From Patiria pectinifera (lineage: Eukaryota > Echinodermata > Asteroidea > Valvatida > Asterinidae): 64,000 nucleotides of DNA. Position numbers and translations under genes: made by a program. The notes under the pieces were generated by a model. It saw nothing but the letters and a program-made list of their open reading frames with translations, did no database searches and was not told where the DNA came from. Shown in pieces: positions 25,331 to 37,591 of this stretch (within the stretch, counting starts at the first letter, position 1; each line of letters starts with the position of its first letter). Location: the NCBI GenBank assembly GCA_029964075.1, contig CM057147.1, positions 19,303,513-19,367,512 on the forward strand, in the 5' to 3' direction.

Positions 25331-25439
25331 GCTCTCTTGATAATCGCAAGGCAGTTAGAAATCTGAAAACTGAAGTCTTGTTCTGTACAAAATTGTTTTG
25401 TTTTTACTTTTAGGAAAAAATGAGTAGCAATCAATGTAA

Positions 25440-25801
25440 GGCCAAAAAAAATAAATAAGTCGGTCTCTGGTCAGCGCGCACGTCGATTTTAATCATGCGC
25501 GTCGATCTTTTTTTTCCAAAATGTTCCGCGGTAGCTCCAACAGCGCCCTCTATTTCCGCACCCCCTCAATTTTTTTTTTAACCAAAGAGCACCAAGGAAT
25601 GGGAAATTGCACCAAGGCAAATGATCGAAAGCACCAAGGCAAATTATGGAGGACACCCATGTACATGAGGACACCAAAAAAGCAAAATAGTACCCCACCT
25701 TGTCTGTACAATCCAAGCTTGAAGAAAAAAGAAAAGATTGGCCGCGTCAATTCCGGAACTTTGGTCTGACCAGAGACCGAATATTTTTTTTTTTTTTGGC
25801 C
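25440..25801. mobile_element. Harbinger-like MITE (362 bp), same family
   Basis: TIRs of about 35 bp (GGCCAAAAAAAATAAATAAG, then TCGGTCTCTGGTCAG) with 3-bp target duplication TAA at 25437-25439 and 25802-25804. Same size class and TIR layout as the 4820-5192 element. Non-coding; downstream of SBSPON. Confidence 0.78.
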
Positions 25802-28800
25802 TAATATGTCTTGTCAAATTCCAGTGTTTGAAATTAAAGTAAACTTCCTGTAGAAAAGTCTGTATGTAAATAATTCCTATGAAATGCCATTCTAATATAA
25901 TAAGGGGGAGACATCTGAAAATTAATAGGCGGAAAAATGACAAAATGTTTTATCTGTCTCTCAAGGAGTCAATTTAATAGTTGAATAATCGTACATAATA
26001 ATATCTGGCACAAAATTATACCTCGAAATTAGAGACAAAATATGACAACTTTTCCAGACTAACATTATACAAAACATCTAAATGCTGCTAAAAGGTTTAA
26101 CGGAGTACAATTAGTTTGTGTGATGTAGGCATAGATAGACAACAGCATGTATATATAGTGATATTGTGAATAACTGGTGGTGCGTTAGTGTTGTTTTTTT
26201 TTATAATCGCTAAACATTGCTTAGATTAATGTGATAACCGCTTTTTAAATTTCTTTTAATAAGAATGAAAATATGGTTGCTTCAAGATGGAAATGCGCAT
26301 TTGGCGTTACCATGCTTACTCCTACTTACCGACTCATTGCAATCTTCTATTTAATCAAGTATTTTAGGAAGATGTTCGCAACTTTATCGTTCAGTGGTTC
26401 AAAGAATACAAGTTCAGAAAGCATCTACCTATTAAGACAAAATCGTCGTTGTGTACCCTACCCAAAAGTGTGAACAAATAACTTTGGGTCTCCACGTAAA
26501 CGGGCACCAGACCATTATTTTGAACACAAGTTTGACCATAATCCCATAAAGCATTTGAAAGTCTTGTGGATTTACAACGGCCAAATTCCGATAAAAGTAT
26601 TCTGATTTGAAAACAAGCCGAGTACAAGAAAGACAACATCAAGTTTCACAAATGACAACAAAATAATGGATACTAAATCATAGCACTTTACTCCGTGTAG
26701 CTACTGCAAAAATTCATTCTAGTAAATATAGTGTACCACGGTATTTTTTTTTTTAAATTAGCACAAAAGCAAGTTTGACAATCTAAACTCAACTTGTTTT
26801 TCCACATTCTTTGTGTGAACAGTTTGAACACCCAAAATTATTTGCTTAAACAGATGTAAATTGTACGAAATCAAAAATCTGAGGTCAGTTTCTGTTGATT
26901 AAGAATTTACAGAGTTTTACGAGCACTTTTAAGCTGCGAGTGAAAAAAGAAAGCCCCCCAAAAGGCAGCACTGTTTGCAGAACATTCTTCTTCTTTTTTA
27001 CAACTCGCTGCAATTTATAGACAAAACTTCAGTTTTTAAAATTTGATGTAAACTGAAATTTGTGTTCATGTAACCTTATTTTTGTTCAATGTATTTTGTT
27101 GGTTGACATTAATTTTTTGTAAAGACAGCAAATTTTCTTGGCATGGGAGGCTGTAAAATAAACATGTGACAAAACCACTGGACTTGTCCATTGATGAGCT
27201 TCATTTCCCTCAACACTCTTTTGTCCTGTAAATCTTAATCCATAATTTCCATGTTTTGAATTCCTCTATCAAAGAATGTGCTCAGCCGACTTTGTTTTTT
27301 TTTGCCCCAAATCCTAATTGTAATGTCTTTTAATTTCAAGCAACAAAAACGACAATCAGCAAGAATTTACAGCTAAAGAAGCGCCAATTTATAAGCCTTT
27401 CTGTTCATTCAGAATTTTTTTAAAGGCAGTTTGAATTATTGGATTTTTTTTTTTTTTTTTTTGGTTTGATTTTTACGGCCAGTACAAATTATACGCCCTT
27501 TGCTCAAAATATCCTTTTAAAACAAAGAAATATATAAAATTAGATTTTCATGGACGATCACTAAATCTCAATTCTATCGCTGTACCTTTTATTCACAATA
27601 GTGTTATCCTGAAGTATATTGACTAGCTATAAATCTACGCCAAACTTTAATTATTTTTTTACAAACAGCTATTTTATAGGCAGATACAAAAAAAAAAGCC
27701 ACTACTCTAGTTACGGAATGTTAAACACTTGCCACCAACCTATTCACATTAAGTATGTCCGACTGGTAATAACAATTACTTCCCCCCTCTCCCTGCTTTT
27801 CGGGAGATGGAATGAATTAATCACTGATGGCGTTACAAAAATATCACACCTACCCCCTAAAATATATAATGGTTCAACCCTAAGCTTTGGTGATTGGATC
27901 AATCCATTCCATTCCCGGGGTTGACTGCTTCCTTTCCAAAATATATCAATATGTATTGTCAGAACACAAGTTTCAATTCTAGTCTAAGCTACTGAATACA
28001 TTCTGTACTTCCCACTTTTTGACTAACACTACACATGAACAATCTAACTGACTACCTATGCTACCATATTTTTCGTTTTTACCTCTGTATATAAAAAAAA
28101 TTACCACTGAACATTAATTTTACATTACTAATAATTTTGTCGGCATCGTTTTTTTTAATATTCTTATAATATATTTTCTAACATTCAACATGTTGGTACA
28201 GCGATTTTTTTTTCCAAATTTGTTTCATTTCAATTTTTAAATTACGGTTTTTTTTAAATTTTTTTATACCAGGTTTTGTATTCAACAACTTATTCCTACC
28301 TATAATTTGTACACTAGTGCCATTTTTTTTTAAAGTGTTATTTTTAAAGTCATTCACATGAGTGATTTAAAAAAAAACCGCATATCGGCTGAGCACATTC
28401 CTAGGCCCTTTAAAAATAATTTCTCCGTCACGTTTTGAGTGTCATTGCTTAAGGGTTACATATCAGTATTTGTGAAAGAAAAAGAGAGACAACCTAAAAA
28501 TCATGAGACATAGAGCTATACAATAAAGACATGAGCAGGTAACGTTGTCTTTGGTCTTTCTGCAGAGGAAGGGATCGGCGCTAAAGCAGCGCGTAAATAT
28601 ATACAGAGAGGGAAGAAGCGTGTACGAAACTCGCACAAAGTAACAAAGCTGTCTATGCGAAGCCTTGGCGATTGCAATCGGAGCCTAAGAAACAACAGCA
28701 CATCTCAACATATACAGATGAGAAAAGAGGAAGCCAATATTTAAGAGCTGCAATGCACACTACTTTTTGAGGCCGTAAAAAAAAAAGGGTCCACAAAGTA

Positions 28801-29613
28801 ACATGTTTCCCCCAAGTTTATTTTGTTCCCCAAAGTTAAACTGAGATCCGGATGTTACCAAAAACAGCAAACAAAGGCATGCATGGACTAAGAAAAAAAA
28901 TCATAATGCATTGCCCACATCTGCACAGGAATCACAAATATAACTTTCCTGCTACGCTCAAAATTGTGAACTCCGAAAAAAAACACACTTCAATATTTTG
29001 ATCAAAAGGTTTTTTTTTTTTAATGTGCAGGCTTGAAATAAAATGCAAACCAAATACAAGTGCTTTTTGAAATTACCCTTAGGTTGTCAGCTGATGGCTT
29101 GATCTGAAAAATTGCTTGAAGCTGTTTTTTCTGGTGGGGGCCACTTTTAAAACACCAAATAATATGCCAGAAATTATTATATAGCTCTATACTAGGGATG
29201 TACAGACAAAATAACAAAAACACCGGGCAAAGAATTACAAGCCACATCCGCCTCTAATTTTGTCTCACAGAAAATAAAAACGTCACTTATAAATTCTCGG
29301 CAAATTTATAAGGAGTCTTCTCAATAACTTCTACTGTTCTTGCAATTTTTTTTCAAAAGCTGCTGTATTTATTGTTTTAATAGTTGGGAATTTTTGTCTC
29401 ACGTTGTAGAGATGAGTTAGTCATTTTTTTTTACAAATTTTTTTTTGGATACTTTCAATATTTTCACACCTTAAAATAGTCCTCACTCCTGGATTTTTGT
29501 TTTTTATTTGTTATTATTTTTTTTCGAGAACTTTTGTAGAGGTTGGATGGGCCCGTTTGTTCTTTCCCCCAGACTTCTATAATTGATACAATAATTCATT
29601 GATTCCATCTGTC

Positions 29614-30904
29614 TCACATGCCGTAGTAGCCCGGTTGCGGACCCATCATCCCGCCTCCTGGAACGCCCATCTGTGGGGGCATCATCATGCCTGGCCCTGC
29701 TGTCAGCATTAGCTGGGGTTCATCTGGGGGAAGGGGTGGGTGGGTGGAGGGGATAAACCGTGAATGTTATTTGAGTAAACTAAGGAATAAAGTTATCATT
29801 TACAGAGCCACTGATCTTTCCGCCTTACCAGAAAATGGGAAAGAATTAATGGAATTCACCTTTTGGAACGGAATTCAGCTTTTTAGAAAAAAAAAACCAA
29901 AAGATGCAAAAATGTTGGAAACCAAATACTTTCTGTAAAAGTCGTCCATTTTAAGCATAATTTTTTTGATTTTTCTTGCAAAGTTTTTATGGCTGAAATG
30001 GAATTTACTTTATCCTGGAAAGAAAGCAATATTTTTTTGGAATGGAAAATTGGTAACCAATTAATTTGGTTGATATTGAAGTCTCTATTACTTTTCTGGG
30101 GGGCTTTACTTCCCAATTTTGAAAATGAAATAAAAACAGAAAAAAAAGAAAGAAAAAAAAAGAAATTTGCTATTGTATTCCCGTACTTTACAAGATTACA
30201 GCAGATATGGGACATTTTCCAGCAAGATCATTCAGAGAGTAAAGATAAACAGACTTGGAAGTTGACTTACTGTAGACCAGCGGCTGATTTGTTTCACCCT
30301 CTTCGGCTCGCTCCTTCTCTGAGGCTGCCAACTTGTCAACCTGAGACGGTAAGCCATTGAAATAGTCAATTAACCCTCCTGCTATTTAAACAGTCACAGA
30401 CAGTCAAAATTCACTTTCACTTGTCTCAGTATTTTACTTTTGTGACATGCAAACTTTAAGCAGCTATAAATTGTCAAAGGAATATCCTAATGAAGCGAAC
30501 AACGTGTACTGAAAGGATAATTATATTCTCTTTCCCAATGCCCACAAACCCTTATTTCGACCTCATTTTTGCCAGAATGCCTCACAAATTATAGCTCCTG
30601 CCAAATTGTGCACAACTGTGATTGTGTGAACTATGAACCAGCCGTAGCACAGCGGGGATTTGGGGTGGGATCCAGCCCTTACCTTGCTGAGGTATTCCCT
30701 CATGACCTGCACCATGTACGGCATGGCAAAGTCCATGATGTTGTGACGCCAGGCCAGCTCCAGGATGACGTCCGGGTGGAGCAGGTCGTAGCAGTTGAAG
30801 AGGCAGGCGCTGAAGCACTCGTGCAGGCCTTGCTCCAGGAACCACGCGATCAGCTCCTCCGAGGTCTCCGTCTCTCGCGATTCGCTGGCGTATTGCATGG
30901 CATC
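29614..30904 (-). CDS. CLTC: Clathrin heavy chain, last three exons only
   Basis: C-terminal 133 residues of the clathrin heavy chain, the leg of the triskelion that coats endocytic and Golgi vesicles. Exons in gene order: 30904-30683, 30340-30271, 29723-29614 (stop TGA at 29616-29614). Exon 1 here starts DAMQYASES and runs through the end of the last heavy-chain repeat ([20 protein letters not shown]). The next gives [10 protein letters not shown], the trimerisation-region end. The last gives [11 protein letters not shown] followed by a Met/Pro/Gly-rich tail ending GYYGM; QLMLT is the Hsc70-binding uncoating motif of the family. The acceptor of the 30904 exon is canonical, so more exons must precede it, but about 1,540 residues of coding sequence are absent: upstream come a tandem array, a 500-N gap and then the unrelated MRPL18 gene. 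The cut is most simply an assembly break. Confidence 0.92.
30441..30592 (+). repeat. Dispersed repeat related to 61276-61452
   Basis: Shares TTGTCAA-GGAAT, ATTATATTCTCT-like steps, CAAACCC, TTATTTCGACCTC and AGAATGCCTCACAAAT with 61276-61452. Lies in the CLTC intron between 30340 and 30683. Confidence 0.55.
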
Positions 30905-30984
30905 CTAGGATAGGAGGTGACATAGAGTTTGCAATTATAGAAATATATGGTCAATCTACATGTACATCGATTAATTTACATTAA

Positions 30985-31195
30985 ACCTCAGAAAATTTTG
31001 AAGTTAAACCTCAGAAAACCTCGAGGTTAAACCTCAGAAAACCTCGAGGTTAAACCTCAGAAAACCTCAACGTTAAACCTCAGAAAACCTTGATGTTAAA
31101 CCTCAGAAAACCTAGAGGGTAAACCTCAGAAAACCTTGAGGTTAAACTTAAAAACCTCGAAGGTAAACCTCAGAAAACCTTGCAGTAACCTTGAG
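30985..31195 (+). repeat. 23-bp tandem array
   Basis: About nine copies of TTAAACCTCAGAAAACCTYG with small changes (CTCGAGG, CTCAACG, CTTGATG variants). It starts 80 bp upstream of the CLTC exon and ends 120 bp before the assembly gap. Not a CRISPR array: there are no unique spacers. Confidence 0.88.
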
Positions 31196-31317
31196 CTAAA
31201 CGTAGGGTTTTCATCGTTTTAATTTTGCATTCTCCCCACAAAATGCTTGGTGTAGTGATCAGTTGCCAACATTGCGTACAAAAAAATTTGGGATGCAAAA
31301 GCGTTGCGTAAAACCAG

Positions 31318-31817
31318 NNNNNNNNNNNNNNNNNNNNNNNNNNNNNNNNNNNNNNNNNNNNNNNNNNNNNNNNNNNNNNNNNNNNNNNNNNNNNNNNNNN
31401 NNNNNNNNNNNNNNNNNNNNNNNNNNNNNNNNNNNNNNNNNNNNNNNNNNNNNNNNNNNNNNNNNNNNNNNNNNNNNNNNNNNNNNNNNNNNNNNNNNNN
31501 NNNNNNNNNNNNNNNNNNNNNNNNNNNNNNNNNNNNNNNNNNNNNNNNNNNNNNNNNNNNNNNNNNNNNNNNNNNNNNNNNNNNNNNNNNNNNNNNNNNN
31601 NNNNNNNNNNNNNNNNNNNNNNNNNNNNNNNNNNNNNNNNNNNNNNNNNNNNNNNNNNNNNNNNNNNNNNNNNNNNNNNNNNNNNNNNNNNNNNNNNNNN
31701 NNNNNNNNNNNNNNNNNNNNNNNNNNNNNNNNNNNNNNNNNNNNNNNNNNNNNNNNNNNNNNNNNNNNNNNNNNNNNNNNNNNNNNNNNNNNNNNNNNNN
31801 NNNNNNNNNNNNNNNNN
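31318..31817. other. Assembly gap, 500 N
   Basis: A run of exactly 500 N, a conventional placeholder length, so its true size is unknown. All open frames across it are artefacts. Confidence 0.98.
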
Positions 31818-34192
31818 CCACCTGAAGATGGTCCGCGAAGATTTTCGTCATTATGACGACATCGTGTGTCACGTGACGTCACATTAGAGATATATAACTC
31901 ACATTTGTGCCACACTCAAAAACCAAAACGTTCAAGTCGCTCTCCCTGTGCCTTTTTTCAGATTCACCCCAAAGTATAGAGGTTTCTTTCTTTATAGCAA
32001 TACAAAAGTTATTCACTTTAAGATAAAGCATCACACGAAAAAAAAATCCACCTATGTGGTATTGTTATAGAATAATTCACAAATTTTGATATTTGGTTTG
32101 GCCCACAGAAACTAATTGACGTTTGTATTATCCTCAGAGGCGCAAAGAATTCAAAATTTAAAAGCCTTTTTTTTTCAGATGCTTGCACTTGAAAAAGTGA
32201 CTTTTTCGTTATATACAAAAATGAAAATTTCGTTTTTCGAAATTAAAAACACGAGTTTGTTGATGAGTACGAAAGAGCAACAAGTAAAGCTGGCGATCTA
32301 GGGAACGAAGTCGGTGAAAAACTCCATTGTGCATAACCAATTTAAAGAAAAACAACAATATTTTTTGACTCAAATATAATGTCCAGATATTGATACATTG
32401 ATACACAAATAGATTCGGTCAATTTCTGTTTTCAACAAAAGCCTTTTCTCCCATTTTCCCCCCAACCAGCTGGTCCTCGGATTACCGTGGCTGACGGTAC
32501 AGTCACGGGGACGCCTGGGCCGTGCATTGTTCCTCCCGGTTACCGACCTTGGGCCTCGTAGTAGTATTATTCACTTTTTAATGGTGTCTCAACAACACCT
32601 GTCAGTATATGTTTGTCGGCGCACGAGATCAAATTTCGATCAAATTAAAATTTGTTATATGAATATGCCGATGACTATTTATCATGAAGGAAGGAATGCA
32701 GTGAACTGTGTGATATTTCAATTCCCCGGCTAGATCTTAGTATTTCGGGGATGCAGGTTTCGGGATTCGTTCATTTCCGATTTCTGACTAATTTCCATCT
32801 ATAAAAACCTGTTGTTTCCCACAATTACTATCTATGGCTACGAAATCAGTGTGTATTCATGAGGGGATAAAATAACTACATAATATACGGAACAATGAAA
32901 CGAAACCAAATATTAAATCGAGTTGGCAAAAGAAATTAATATTTACTAGCTTTACTATATGTACATCATCCATTACCTCTCCCACATTGCATAATTGTCA
33001 CTACAGAGGGCGCTGTTTATTCCCGCTGGTTTCGCAGTGTTGCATTAGCAATGCAATCTGATGGCCCTAGCATCCCACTGTGTTCCAAGCACTGAATTGT
33101 ATATTTCCAAATAAGACAATATGTATTTCAGACCATTGAAACTTTCGAATTGCCTTACATTCAAAATCAAACAAAAACATCTGAATCAAAGCAAACCACA
33201 TTTATAAATAAAAATCATTCTTGTCACATTTATTTCGTCAGAGACAATGACTATGACTTTAGACATTTTGTCTTTATGTATTTCCTGAACACCTTCAAGG
33301 AAACTGAAATATTAACCAGCATCTAGGCCACCACATCCCACAAGGGTGTATATTCCCTTTTCTATCAATCAAAAGAACTGAGGTCAAGTGAAATAGATTG
33401 TCAATTATTACAAACATAAAGCCATATTGCTGTTAAATCTATACTTAATTTGCTTACTTATCTTACACCACTGGGCAAATTTTCATGCAAAAAACTATTA
33501 CCATTTGCAACTGTACTACAATGTAATACATTTGTGTTAATTTGCTGATTTTTTTAAATTCACAATAGCATTATCAGGCTGTTTGGGGCAGTACACCGAG
33601 TAACAGGAAGGGCAATTTGGAGCAGTAAAGGGCCTATGTAATGGAATTTTAAAAAAATATACAATCCTTAAAATGTACCTCTGTGTTCCATTTCAATTTA
33701 TTTGCAATCTTTGTTTTGCCATTGAAAGGGGAGCTTTGGTACTTTTTGGTTTTGTGCTAATGCAGATTTTTATATTCATGAGCAAAACTGAGATGTCATT
33801 CAGTGTAGAAACCCTCAGTTTCACGTCTGCTTCAGCATAACAAGTCACAAGAATTTTAGGATTTTGCTGTGGTTATTTTTCTGCTTTCAGTGGTTCACTG
33901 TTGTTTCAGCAGTACAACATTGAAGAAACTTTATTCACAAATGTTTTCAATAAGCAGAATTTGGTTTTAACAACTTGAAGAGAAAAACCCTCATCTAAAG
34001 AGTGCGTTCCTGAATTGACATAATAGCAAAATCGTCCTCAGATGTCAGAAAAAGCATGAAACATTTTTAATGTTGAATAAAATGCACTTTGCAAAAACAT
34101 TTTACCAAAAAAAAGGATGTCTTGTTTTTATACATATCTGAGGAGTGTTTATTTGCTACAAAATGCTCCAGTGTAAAATTTGTTTCATTTGG

Positions 34193-34545
34193 AGTCCCTG
34201 GCCTGTGGTCTGGAGCACTGAATTTGTGGTCTGCGGGTAATACTGCAGGTCGTGGGTTCAAGTCCAGCCTAGGGTTATGGTGTGTGTGTGCCCTTGGGCA
34301 AGGCACTTTGTCACTCATTGCTTCTCCCCACCCAGGAGTAAAATGGGTACCTGTGAGGGCAGAAATAGTTATTGTGGTTGGTTTTAGCTGCATTGCACCG
34401 AAATGGCTGCATCGAGCTGTATACTCCCCAGGGAGCTGAGATGGTCGTTGGAATGTTTCATTGGCCCAATGAGCAGGGTAATAATGACGTAGCGCCTTGA
34501 GCACCAACACTGGTGGATATGTTCGTTTTATAAATACACATTTTT
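34193..34545 (+). mobile_element. tRNA-derived SINE
   Basis: A tRNA-like head with box B GTGGGTTCAAGTCC at about 34252-34265, then the body CCCTTGGGCAAGGCACTTTG, CCCAGGAGTAAAATGGGTAC, and a tail GTAGCGCCTTGAGCA ending in TATAAATAC. This head-body-tail layout is that of deuterostome and mollusc SINEs. Just downstream of MRPL18. Confidence 0.75.
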
Positions 34546-34778
34546 ATGGACCCTTTAATGCAAGGATTCCTCAATAACTTCCTCAATACATAATCCACAG
34601 AAAAACAGGGTTAGGATGTTGAAGGGGGGGGGGGCATTTCACATCTCCAAATTTGTAAACTGCCATCTAGACTTCTTTAAAGTTTCTTTACCGCTTCCCA
34701 AATAGGTTCAAGTCAACCCTGTCAAAAGTCCAGCCCCTACAAAAAATGTTGCACAGGTTTTGAGCTTCAGTTCTACCG

Positions 34779-37591
34779 TCAGTAATTCTCTGGGAAGTAG
34801 TCGATGGGTTGTTGGAAGTCCGTGATGGATCTGGGTTCGCTGAGCACCAAGCCTCCATTCTGTAATGCCTTCAAAAAGACGTCAACCTGAGAGGGAATGA
34901 ATAGACCGACGAATATAAAGTTACAAAAAATATAACAAGTTCATGAAACTAGTAACAAAAAGGGGTTTCCTGTATGCATGTTGTATGTTAATGGAGGTTC
35001 TCCCAATTATTAATAAACCCTATACGTTAGAATGACATTTTTCACGCATAGCTCCAGGACCATACTACAGTTTGCAGTACCTATTATAATGGGGTCCAAT
35101 TCACTCAAATATTTGCCCTCCATCAAATTTAGATGGTAATGTGTTCAACAGACTGCAAACACCCCTTCCTTGAGCTTGCCGACTAGTCTTGTTGACGGGA
35201 TGATTGATTATCCATACCATGCAGAGAGGCTGACTAGACGGAAAGATTGCATGTATTTTCTCACAACTCAAATTGACTTTGATGACATGAAATTGCTATC
35301 TGGGGGCTTGTTAGTCAATACAAAGGAAAATTAGTGAACTTCTTATATGGAAATCTTTCCGACTAGACTCACTATAAGGATTTTACTACACACACATACA
35401 TACATGCGGTTCTTGTCAGAGGGCTGGGGTTTGGCTAGGATTTTCAGGGTCAATATTTCAACTCCAGTGAATGGGCTCTCATCACTTTATTTGGCTATGT
35501 TTGAATGAGGAACTAGTGAAATCTAAAAAAAATTGACCTCCAAATATTGGCGTAATTCAGTATGATGCCTGTGCAAGGGTTCATTACTATTGGCCTTGTA
35601 TTGGGGTGATACTCATTAAAAAAAACAACAACGAACCCGTTCAAACGATTTGGTCTTGGCATCGATGTTGCAGTGCACATAGCTGATGCCAGATTCCAGA
35701 CACCTCTGTGCCAGGATGTGGCCGATGTTCTCAGCAGCCGCTACGTCGGCAGTGCTGTACAGGTGTTTCTTGATGGCCCATTCCTTGGTGGAGGCGCTGA
35801 CGACGATGTCGCCGTTGTAATGCTGGATGTAGGCCTTGGTGTGACGGTTGGACTTCTCAAAGTGTAACCTGGGCAAAGAAATCAAGAGAAGCCTGTTGCT
35901 TTGGTTCAAGAACGTTTGTGAACAGTCACTTTAGGTTTGCAAAAGCACACATGTGATGCACCAGAGATTTTGCTTTAGATTAGCCAAAACTGTGAGCAGT
36001 TCTCTTCATGAAAAGTTCATTTCTCAGTTAGCACAGTTATCAGCAAAAAAAATGCTCAAATACAATTGGTGGTTTGTTTTCAGCCAATCTTTGCTGGACA
36101 CTGAAAAAGTAAAACTTTTCTCTCAGCTACTCCATAAAATGCTACCTTCTTGTCAATTTAATTCTATAAAGTGGATGTTTAAAACATAGGGTGCATCTGA
36201 AACTTCCGAGTCCCATGCCCCTCTCTCCCCCACCTTGTTTAATACACTTTCCTAACTGAACAAATTTGGGGGAGTTTTGAAAAAAGTTTGGTTTATTGAA
36301 GATCAAAAAATTCTATTCCTCTTTTCTCTGATGTCAAAAATGTTCCAAACTGTCCACTGGAGTCCAACCTTTCAACTTTTTTCCCACAAATATTTTTGTC
36401 TGTATTTTGGTCGGACACTTTTAAGAGTTTTGGGCTTTAAAAAAATTGTCACCCCTTTGAGAAATGTTCTGTTATTACTGATTGACAGAGACACAATACA
36501 ATGAGCAAAGTTAAAGTACAACATTCCCGCACTTGTGCCAGTAGTTTTTCTTTGGGTGGGACCGGTACCAGCCCTTGTCCCTCCGTGCCACTGCCATCCT
36601 CTCCAGATTGCGGGGGTTGCGGTTGACAAAGTCTGGCGAGACTGCATCGTTCTCTGAGAGTCTCTCATTGCTCGCTGGCATTGTGGCTGCATCCTCCTGG
36701 GGTACTGCTTGCGTGGTAGCCTCAGAAATGTGTAGCCCTCTCGCTAACGGTGTGGGAGTGCGACCTTGATTGACATTAAAATATACAATTCATTAAAACC
36801 AAGGGAAGTGTCTGGCCTACCCGATCTTCATCATTACAACCCCCAGTAATTTGATGACCATACTGAATTTTCAGGTGGTGTTTAAATGTGCGTTCCCCAT
36901 GCTATTTTCGAGTTTTACCTTGAAAAATAGATTTGTTTTTTCCATAGCTATTTTCTTAGAAATATTATTATATGCTCACTTTTGTATGAGACATCATACA
37001 AAAATATCCACCGACGTTTAGTTAGGCCCCATAGAATTATTTCTACACAAATTTTAAATATCAGCTGCCGGATAATAACTTGGCTCTCGCACGGGCCGGG
37101 GGTTCATTTGTGGGCAACGGAAAGCCCTTTTTGAGGTTACCTATGCCCAAAAGTGGAATGAAGGTTTTCTAATCGTTTAGACAAAACATACCAACTGAAA
37201 ATCCTTATGAAGGAGAATAAAAAAATATCTATTGTTTGAATAGCACGGGAGGGACATTCCCCTTCTCCTTTACATGATAAATCAAATGCACAAAAAGGAC
37301 TTAATAATTAAAACCTTTTTTGACGGAAGTGTGTGGTAACGGAATAGGCTTATGTTGTTTTACACAGAACTGTGGGACAGCCTTTACAGTTTGCCCTACA
37401 AATGGGGATATTGTAGTGCAAACTGTTTCATATTAATTTGTGGTCTGGCACTTATGCAGCTCGCTTAACAACAGCGCCCTCATTCATGGTTTTTCTAATT
37501 CCCCCCAAAAGGGTCAATTCTACCAACCTTTTACTGCCCAACGAAGGCTATTTGTTCCTCTCCACACAGCATAGGTTATCGAGCGTAGCAT
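34779..37591 (-). CDS. MRPL18: Mitochondrial ribosomal protein uL18m
   Basis: Component of the mitochondrial large ribosomal subunit, uL18 family. Exons in gene order: 37591-37528, 36764-36533, 35868-35637, 34886-34779; phases agree and give 211 residues (human 180). Residues 1-about 35 are basic, hydroxylated and free of acidic residues (MLRSITYAVWRGT), a good mitochondrial presequence. Exon 2 ends with the family signature FVNRNPRNLE and GWYRSHPKKNYWHK. Exon 3 carries the uL18 core, VVSASTKEWAIKKHLYST and AQRCLESGI. Exon 4 ends LSEPRSITDFQQ then a short tail. The exon 2 donor (AA|GTGCGG) is weak; the others are ordinary. It is divergent from NLE1, with 1.1 kb between start codons. Confidence 0.93.
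36898..37180 (+). repeat. Dispersed repeat, copy 1
   Basis: Colinear with 53965-54225: shared AAAAATAGATTTG, GAGACATCA, CCGACGTTTAGTT, GAATTATTTCT and GGCTCTCGCA stretches. In MRPL18 intron 1. Family unknown. Confidence 0.65.

Larger units (their letters stand above)
24863..29613. other. Convergent intergenic region, SBSPON to CLTC
   Basis: Both genes point into this 4.7-kb region, so it must contain both 3' UTRs. Near SBSPON it holds a hairpin (25006-25074), an AATAAA (25325-25330) and a Harbinger-like MITE. The part 26000-29600 is very AT-rich with many T runs on the plus strand, several of them possible minus-strand AATAAA signals for CLTC. I see no further gene. Confidence 0.55.
30905..34778. 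other. Region between CLTC exons and MRPL18
   Basis: Holds the tandem array, the gap, AT-rich sequence and a SINE at 34193-34545. No clathrin exon is visible on the far side of the gap. The MRPL18 3' UTR must lie in the right part. Confidence 0.6.

Noticed and set aside
29640-29960. Plus-strand open frame over the last CLTC exon
   Set aside because: Antisense shadow of the clathrin tail and its intron.
30985-31195. CRISPR-like regular repeats
   Set aside because: Pure head-to-tail units with no unique spacers, in an animal genome.
31219-31915. Long open frames across the N run
   Set aside because: They consist of unknown bases and exist only because N is not read as stop.
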